Source of the DNA: Luteipulveratus halotolerans
Lineage (GTDB): Bacteria; Actinomycetota; Actinomycetes; Actinomycetales; Dermatophilaceae
Reading direction: 5' to 3'
NCBI RefSeq assembly: GCF_001247745.1
Contig: NZ_LAIR01000002.1
Location: 1,240,001 to 1,304,000 of the forward strand
Length of the DNA stretch: 64,000 nucleotides
Every line of letters begins with the position of its first letter. Positions within the stretch are counted from its first letter, which is position 1. The notes beneath the pieces were generated by a model. It did not search any database. It saw only the letters and a program-made list of their open reading frames with translations, and was not told the origin of the DNA. A program made the translations under genes and the position numbers. Shown piece after piece: positions 59,313-64,000 of this stretch.

Positions 59313-60209
59313 TCAGTGGACGGCGTGCGCGAGCGCGTCGTCCAGGCCGGGGTGCCGCCAGGTGAAGCCCGTGCGGCTGAGCACGCCGGGGTCCAGGCGC
59401 TGACTGCCGAGGATGTCCTGCACCATCTCACCCACGACCACCCGCAGCACGAACGCAGGAGCCGGCGCGATCGCCGGTCGGTGCACGGCCCGGCCGAGAG
59501 CCCGCGCGAAGTCCTTCTGGCGTCTGGGGTCGGGCGAGGCCAGGTTGACCGGGCCGGTGATCTCGGGGCGGTCGATCAGGTGAGCGATGGCGCGGACCTC
59601 GTCCTCGAGACTGATCCACGACCACCACTGGCGCCCGTCACCGAGCGGGCCGTTGGCGCCCAGACGCGCGAGCGGCAGCAGCCGTTGCAGCACGCCGCCG
59701 CTGCCGGAGAGCACGAGAGAGGACCGGACGAACGCCGTCGGGCACCCGGCGTCGACGGCCGGTGCGGCGGCGTTCTCCCAGTCCTGGACCAGGTCGGTCA
59801 GGAAGCCTTCGCCGCGGGAGCTGGTCTCGTCGAGCACCTCGTCGCCGCGGTTGCCGTAGAAGCCCATGGCGGAGCCGTTGACCAGCCGCGGCTCGGCATC
59901 CAGCTCGAGCAGCGCCTGCACCAGGGTGCGTGTCGAGTCGACCCGCGAACGCACCAGCGTGCGCTTGTAGGAGGGCGTCCAACGGTGGTCGCCGACGCCC
60001 GCGCCGGCGAGGTTGACCACAGCGGTGACGCCCTCGAGCGCGCGCGGGTCGAGCTGATGGCGGGCGGGGTCCCAGGTGACCTCGTCCGCCGACCGTGCCG
60101 GACGGCGTACGAGGCGGACCACCTCGTCACCGCGATCGCGCAGGTACGACGACAGCGCGCCGCCGACGAGCCCGGACGAGCCAGTGACGGCGACGCGCTG
60201 TGTCGTCAT
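59313..60209 (-). CDS. TIGR01777 family (SDR39U1-like) epimerase-type protein
   Basis: A 298-residue extended short-chain dehydrogenase. The nucleotide-binding loop is AVTGSSGLVGGALSSYLRDR. Typical TIGR01777 segments are AVVNLAGAGVGDHRWTPSYK, LVNGSAMGFYGNRGDEVLDE and VRSSLVLSGSGGVL; the C-terminal DUF1731-like end has DILGSQRLDPGVLSRTGFTW. Members bind NAD(P); the biological role is unclear. It lies 11 bases after sucB and on the same strand, so it is probably in its operon. Only 6 bases separate its stop from that of the Ser/Thr kinase gene. Confidence 0.9.
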   Translation of the reverse strand: MTTQRVAVTGSSGLVGGALSSYLRDRGDEVVRLVRRPARSADEVTWDPARHQLDPRALEGVTAVVNLAGAGVGDHRWTPSYKRTLVRSRVDSTRTLVQALLELDAEPRLVNGSAMGFYGNRGDEVLDETSSRGEGFLTDLVQDWENAAAPAVDAGCPTAFVRSSLVLSGSGGVLQRLLPLARLGANGPLGDGRQWWSWISLEDEVRAIAHLIDRPEITGPVNLASPDPRRQKDFARALGRAVHRPAIAPAPAFVLRVVVGEMVQDILGSQRLDPGVLSRTGFTWRHPGLDDALAHAVH

Positions 60210-60220
60210 GGCGGTGATCC

Positions 60221-62137
60221 TCAGACCTCGAACGCGCCTTCCTCGAGGCGAGCCTTGATCGCCTGGAGGAAGCGCGCGGCGTCGGCGCCGTCGATGATGC
60301 GGTGGTCGTAGGACAGGGCGAGGTAGACCATCGAGCGGATCGCGATCGTCTCGCCGCCGTCGGCATCGGTGACCACGACCGGCCGCTTGACGACGATGCC
60401 CGTGCCGAGGATGCCGACCTGCGGCTGGTTGATGATCGGGGTGTCGAACAGCGCTCCGACACTGCCGGTGTTGGTCAGCGTGAACGTGCCGCCGCCGAGC
60501 TCGTCGGGCTTGACCTTGCTGTCACGCGTACGACCGGCGAGGTCGGCGATCTTGCGAGCGAGACCCGCGATGTTGAGGTCACCGGCGTCCTTGACGACCG
60601 GGACGAACAGGCCCTTCTCGGTGTCGACCGCGATGCCGAGGTTCTCGCTGCCGTGGTAGACGATCGAGTCGCCCTCGACGCTGGCGTTCATCTGGGGGTA
60701 CGCCTTGAGCGCCTCGACGGTCGCCAGGGCGAAGAAGGGCAGGAAGCTGAGCTTGACGCCCTCACGCTGCTCGAAGTCGGCCTTGGTCTTGGCGCGCAGA
60801 CGGGCGACCTTGGTGACGTCGACCTCGATCACCTGGGTCAGCTGAGCCGAGACCTGCAGCGACTCGACCATGCGCGTCGCGATGAGCTTGCGCATGCGGC
60901 TCATCTTCTCGGTGGTGCCGCGCTTGGGGGACACGGGGGCCACAGCCTTGGCCTGCGCGCCGCCAGCTGCAGGGGCAGCAGCGGCGGGAGCGGACTCCTG
61001 CTGCGCCGGCGCAGCTGCAGCCTCAGCGGCCGCGAGGACGTCCTGCTTGCGGATCCGACCGCCGACGCCGGTGCCGGTGACGCTGGCGAGGTCGACGTTC
61101 TTCTCCGACGCGAGCTTGCGCACGAGCGGGGTGACGTATGCAGCCGGGTCGCGGTCCTCGGACGCCGAGCCGGACGCAGGCGCGCTCGACCCTGCCGGTG
61201 CTGCGGCCTGCTGCGTGGGCGGCTGGGCTGCTGCCGGCTGCTGCGGTGCACCCTCGGATGCGGGCTCCTGGGAGCGGTCCTGCTCGGGGGCGTCGGGCTT
61301 CGGCTCGGCCGCGGGGGCGGGCTGCTCGGTGGACGGTGCCTCGGCGGGCGCGGCCGGCGCCGCGGCGGCGGGCTGCTCCGCGGGCTGCTGCTCAGCCGGC
61401 TTGTCGTCGGCCGGTGCCGGTGCCGGCTTCTCGGGGGCTGCGGAAGCCGAGCCGCTCGCGTCACCGCCGATGACGGCCAGGTCGGCTCCGACCGGGACGG
61501 TCTCGTCCTCCTGGACGAGGATCTTGGTGAGCTTGCCCGCGCTCGGGGACGGGACCTCGGTGTCGACCTTGTCGGTGGAGACCTCGAGCAGCGGCTCGTC
61601 GACCGCGACGTCGTCGCCCTCGGCCTTGAGCCAGCGGGTGATGGTGCCTTCGGTGACCGACTCGCCCAGTGCAGGCATCGTGATCGTCTCGCCACCGGTG
61701 ACCTCGCCGCCACCGGACGCGGCCGGCTGCTCGGCGGGAGCAGGCTCGGCAGGCGTGGCCTCCGCTGCGGGCGCGGACTCGGCGGGCTTGTCATCGGCAG
61801 CGGGGGCGGACTCGGCCGGCTTGTCCTCCGCAGCCGGCTTGTCGGCCTCGGCCGCCGGTGCGGCCTGCTCGGGCGCGTCACCGCCGCCGGCGGGAGCGGC
61901 GCCGTCTCCGATGACCGCGAGGTCGGCTCCGACCGGGACGGTCTCGTCCTCCTCGACGAGCACCTCCTGGAGGGTGCCGGCGACCGGCGACGGGATCTCG
62001 GTGTCGACCTTGTCGGTGGAGACCTCGAGCAGCGGCTCGTCGACGGCCACCTGGTCGCCGACGTTCTTCAGCCACCGGGTCACGGTGCCCTCGGTGACGG
62101 ACTCTCCGAGAGCGGGCATGGTCACGCGTTCAGACAT
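60221..62137 (-). CDS. sucB: Dihydrolipoamide acyltransferase (E2), two lipoyl domains
   Basis: A 638-residue E2 component. Two lipoyl domains share MPALGESVTEGT and EVSTDKVDTE (lipoyl Lys in DKV), at residues 3-76 and about 151-225. Ala/Pro/Glu-rich linkers separate them. The peripheral-subunit-binding domain has YVTPLVRKLASEKNVDLASV and GVGGRIRKQDVLAA. The catalytic domain ends with LALSYDHRIIDGADAARFLQ (His and Asp). It carries acyl groups in a 2-oxoacid dehydrogenase complex; in actinobacteria a SucB of this kind can serve the pyruvate or 2-oxoglutarate complex. It has AGGAGA upstream and lies 71 bases after lpd. Confidence 0.93.
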   Translation of the reverse strand: MSERVTMPALGESVTEGTVTRWLKNVGDQVAVDEPLLEVSTDKVDTEIPSPVAGTLQEVLVEEDETVPVGADLAVIGDGAAPAGGGDAPEQAAPAAEADKPAAEDKPAESAPAADDKPAESAPAAEATPAEPAPAEQPAASGGGEVTGGETITMPALGESVTEGTITRWLKAEGDDVAVDEPLLEVSTDKVDTEVPSPSAGKLTKILVQEDETVPVGADLAVIGGDASGSASAAPEKPAPAPADDKPAEQQPAEQPAAAAPAAPAEAPSTEQPAPAAEPKPDAPEQDRSQEPASEGAPQQPAAAQPPTQQAAAPAGSSAPASGSASEDRDPAAYVTPLVRKLASEKNVDLASVTGTGVGGRIRKQDVLAAAEAAAAPAQQESAPAAAAPAAGGAQAKAVAPVSPKRGTTEKMSRMRKLIATRMVESLQVSAQLTQVIEVDVTKVARLRAKTKADFEQREGVKLSFLPFFALATVEALKAYPQMNASVEGDSIVYHGSENLGIAVDTEKGLFVPVVKDAGDLNIAGLARKIADLAGRTRDSKVKPDELGGGTFTLTNTGSVGALFDTPIINQPQVGILGTGIVVKRPVVVTDADGGETIAIRSMVYLALSYDHRIIDGADAARFLQAIKARLEEGAFEV

Positions 62138-62208
62138 GGGTGACAGTCTCCTGGATCTGGTGGCGGATGTGCAGTGTTGTCAGTGCGGGTGTCGTGAATC
62201 TCATGGGC

Positions 62209-63588
62209 TCAGCTGTGCATGTGCAGGGGCTTGCCGGCGAGCGCGAGGTGCGCCTCACCGAGCGCTTCGTTCTGGGTGGGATGAGCGTGGGCCAGCTGGG
62301 CGACATCGTCGGGGAGTGCCTCCCAGCCGACGATGAGCTGGGCCTCGCCGACCTGCTCGCCCATCCGCGAGCCGACCATGTGGACGCCGACGACCGGGCC
62401 GTCCTTGGCGCGGACGAGCTTGATGAAGCCCTGCGTGCCGAGGATCTGGCTCTTGCCGTTGCCGCCCAGGTTGTACTCGACCGTCTCGACCTCGCCGTGA
62501 ACGTCCTTGGCCTGCGCCTCGGTCAGTCCGACCGAGGCGATCTCGGGCTCGCAGTAGGTCACGCGTGGGATGCCGGACTCGACGATCGGCGCGGGGGACA
62601 GCCCGGCGATCTGCTCGGCGACCAGGATGCCCTGGGCGAATCCGCGGTGCGCGAGCTGAAGGCCCGGGACGATGTCGCCGACGGCGTAGACGCCCTCGAC
62701 GTTGGTGCGGCAGCGCTCGTCGGTGAGGACGTGGCCGCGGTCCATCGCCACGCCCGCCTCGGCGTAGCCGAGGCCCTCGGTGACCGGGCCGCGGCCGACG
62801 GCCACGAGCAGCAGGTCGGTCTCGATCGACTCGCCGGACTCGAGGCTGACCGTGACGACGTCACCGTGCTGCTCTGCGCCGGCGAACTTCACTCCGGTCT
62901 TGAAGGCGATCTTGCGTTTGCGGAAGGAGCGCTCGAGCTGCTTGGAGACGGCCTCGTCCTCAGCCGCGACGAGGCGGGGGAGCGCCTCGACGATGGTGAC
63001 CTCAGCACCGAAAGACCTGAAGACAGAGGCGAACTCGACGCCGATGACGCCACCACCGAGCACGACGACTCGGCTCGGGACGTGATCGATCGTGAGCGCC
63101 TGGTCGCTGGTCATGATGCGACCGCTGATCTCCAGACCGGGCAGCGTCTTGGCGTAGGAGCCCGTGGCGAGGACGACGTGCTTGCCGGTCAGCGTGCGGT
63201 CGCCGACAGCGACGGTCGTGGGACTCGTCAGGCGGCCCTCGCCCTCGACGAGCTCGACCTTGCGGGACTTCACCAGTCCTTGCAGGCCCTTGTGGAGACG
63301 GCTGATGACGCCGTCCTTGTAGGCGTGCACACCGGACATGTCGACCGACTCGAACGTCGTCTTGACGCCGAACGCGGCGCCCTCACGAGCGGTGTCAGCG
63401 ACCTCGGCCGCGTGCAGGAGCGCCTTGGTGGGGATGCAGCCCTGGTGCAGGCAGGTGCCGCCGAGCTTGCCCTTCTCGACGAGAGCGACCGACAGGCCGA
63501 GCTCGGCCGCGCGCAACGCGCAGGCGTAGCCGCCACTGCCGCCTCCGAGAATGACGATGTCGTAGGGCGGTGCGGCATCTGCCGTCAT
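62209..63588 (-). CDS. lpdA: Dihydrolipoyl dehydrogenase (E3)
   Basis: A 459-residue flavoprotein disulfide reductase that reoxidises dihydrolipoyl groups with NAD. The FAD loop is YDIVILGGGSGGYACALRAA. The redox-active disulfide is in GGTCLHQGCIPTKALLH. The NAD loop is VVVLGGGVIGVEFASVF. The C-terminal His-Glu dyad is in AHAHPTQNEALGEAHLA. ATG 63588 (MTADAAPPYD) follows AAAGGAG by 9 nt; the frame to the left runs without a site. It is first in the lpd-sucB-SDR operon. Confidence 0.95.
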   Translation of the reverse strand: MTADAAPPYDIVILGGGSGGYACALRAAELGLSVALVEKGKLGGTCLHQGCIPTKALLHAAEVADTAREGAAFGVKTTFESVDMSGVHAYKDGVISRLHKGLQGLVKSRKVELVEGEGRLTSPTTVAVGDRTLTGKHVVLATGSYAKTLPGLEISGRIMTSDQALTIDHVPSRVVVLGGGVIGVEFASVFRSFGAEVTIVEALPRLVAAEDEAVSKQLERSFRKRKIAFKTGVKFAGAEQHGDVVTVSLESGESIETDLLLVAVGRGPVTEGLGYAEAGVAMDRGHVLTDERCRTNVEGVYAVGDIVPGLQLAHRGFAQGILVAEQIAGLSPAPIVESGIPRVTYCEPEIASVGLTEAQAKDVHGEVETVEYNLGGNGKSQILGTQGFIKLVRAKDGPVVGVHMVGSRMGEQVGEAQLIVGWEALPDDVAQLAHAHPTQNEALGEAHLALAGKPLHMHS

Positions 63589-63796
63589 GGTGCCAACGCT
63601 CCTTTGCGTCGTTGCTGTCGTCCGGCGCGGACCGGCGTGATGACCAGCCCGACGCTGGAGCCATCTTGGCACTGCCTGCCTGGAGGCCGGTCACGAGGTG
63701 GGCCACGCCGGTCCGGCGACCAAACCCGTAGCGAGCGCGAACGACGACGTGCGACAGTGACGGGACGTCCGGGAGCCCAACCTGCAGGAGGACACG

Positions 63797-63988
63797 ATGG
63801 CTGACGGTGGATCGCACGACTCGGTCGACGACGACACCAAGCGCAAGTTCCGCGAGGCGCTGGACAAGAAGAAGGCGCACGGGGGCAGCGACGTCTCCGA
63901 CCACAGCGCGCGCAGCAAGGTCAACGGCACCCACGGCGCCGAGACCAGTGGTGCTCAGCAGATGTTCCGGCGCAAGTCCGGCGGCTGA
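63797..63988 (+). CDS. DUF5302 small protein
   Basis: A 63-residue charged, probably disordered protein. DTKRKFREALDKKKAHGG is the conserved amphipathic segment and GAQQMFRRKSGG the end, both typical of the actinobacterial DUF5302 family. The function is unknown. AGGAGG lies 5-10 nt before ATG 63797. It is divergent from lpd; the gap of about 200 bases holds no other gene. Confidence 0.85.
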   Translation: MADGGSHDSVDDDTKRKFREALDKKKAHGGSDVSDHSARSKVNGTHGAETSGAQQMFRRKSGG

Positions 63989-64000
63989 GCCGCGCAGGCT

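Overview
This window is one high-GC segment of an actinomycete chromosome, probably a Micrococcales-like lineage, though the family-level placement is only a guess. The evidence for an actinomycete is a Wag31/DivIVA-SepF-YggT block beside ftsZ, a principal sigma factor with a Lys/Ala-rich N-terminus, DUF4191, DUF4192, DUF5302 and DUF4031 proteins, a SAM-IV-type riboswitch, a GlnR-type operator at glnA, very frequent GTG starts and many GTGA/ATGA overlaps. I see no tRNA, rRNA or CRISPR array.

Layout. (1) 1-9300: a mixed housekeeping stretch with a PAC2 protein cut by the left edge, a NUDIX hydrolase, a second DNA polymerase I-like protein, a membrane protein with a Tyr/Gly/Gln repeat tail, a rhodanese-SufE pair, EcsC, DUF1232 and DUF4192 proteins, riboswitch-controlled metX and a single-domain universal stress protein. 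(2) 9300-15700: the principal sigma factor gene, preceded by a sequence resembling a SigR-type promoter, then a leftward MoxR / DUF58 / transglutaminase operon. (3) 16000-34200: the complete division and cell-wall cluster mraZ-rsmH-ftsL-ftsI-murF-mraY-murD-ftsW-murG-murC-ftsQ-ftsZ-pgeF-yggS-sepF-yggT-wag31. Five TGG boxes at an exact 10-bp period precede mraZ. (4) 34200-43500: a DksA/TraR-type zinc-finger protein, lspA, an RluD-type pseudouridine synthase, dnaE, a peptidoglycan-binding-domain protein and an S9 peptidase.

(5) 43500-48300: small stress and nucleotide-related genes. A tandem-domain universal stress protein gene is interrupted by an intact 1332-bp IS3-family element. The 3-bp target duplication is perfect, and removing the element restores the reading frame exactly. 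(6) 48300-64000: nitrogen and lipoate/2-oxoacid metabolism: glnA with a full GlnR-type operator, an RDD protein, DUF4191, lipA, lipB, then an SDR-type protein, sucB and lpd. As I recall the Mycobacterium tuberculosis order, lipB directly follows the SDR gene. Here about 6 kb separate them, holding an ADP-ribosylglycohydrolase, a PfkB kinase, two convergent citrate synthases (one with an HTH domain) and a Ser/Thr kinase.

How the genes work together: the central block makes lipid II, exports and cross-links it, and assembles the Z ring and the polar Wag31 scaffold. LipB and LipA make the lipoyl cofactor carried by the two lipoyl domains of SucB, and Lpd reoxidises it. Many genes have a TAnnnT or CAnnnT box only 5-8 nt before the start codon, which suggests leaderless transcripts. 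I found no clearly new defence or mobile system. The best leads are the repeat-tailed membrane protein, the 6-kb citrate-synthase/kinase/ADP-ribosylhydrolase insertion, the SigR-like promoter at the sigma gene and the degenerate enzymes described below.
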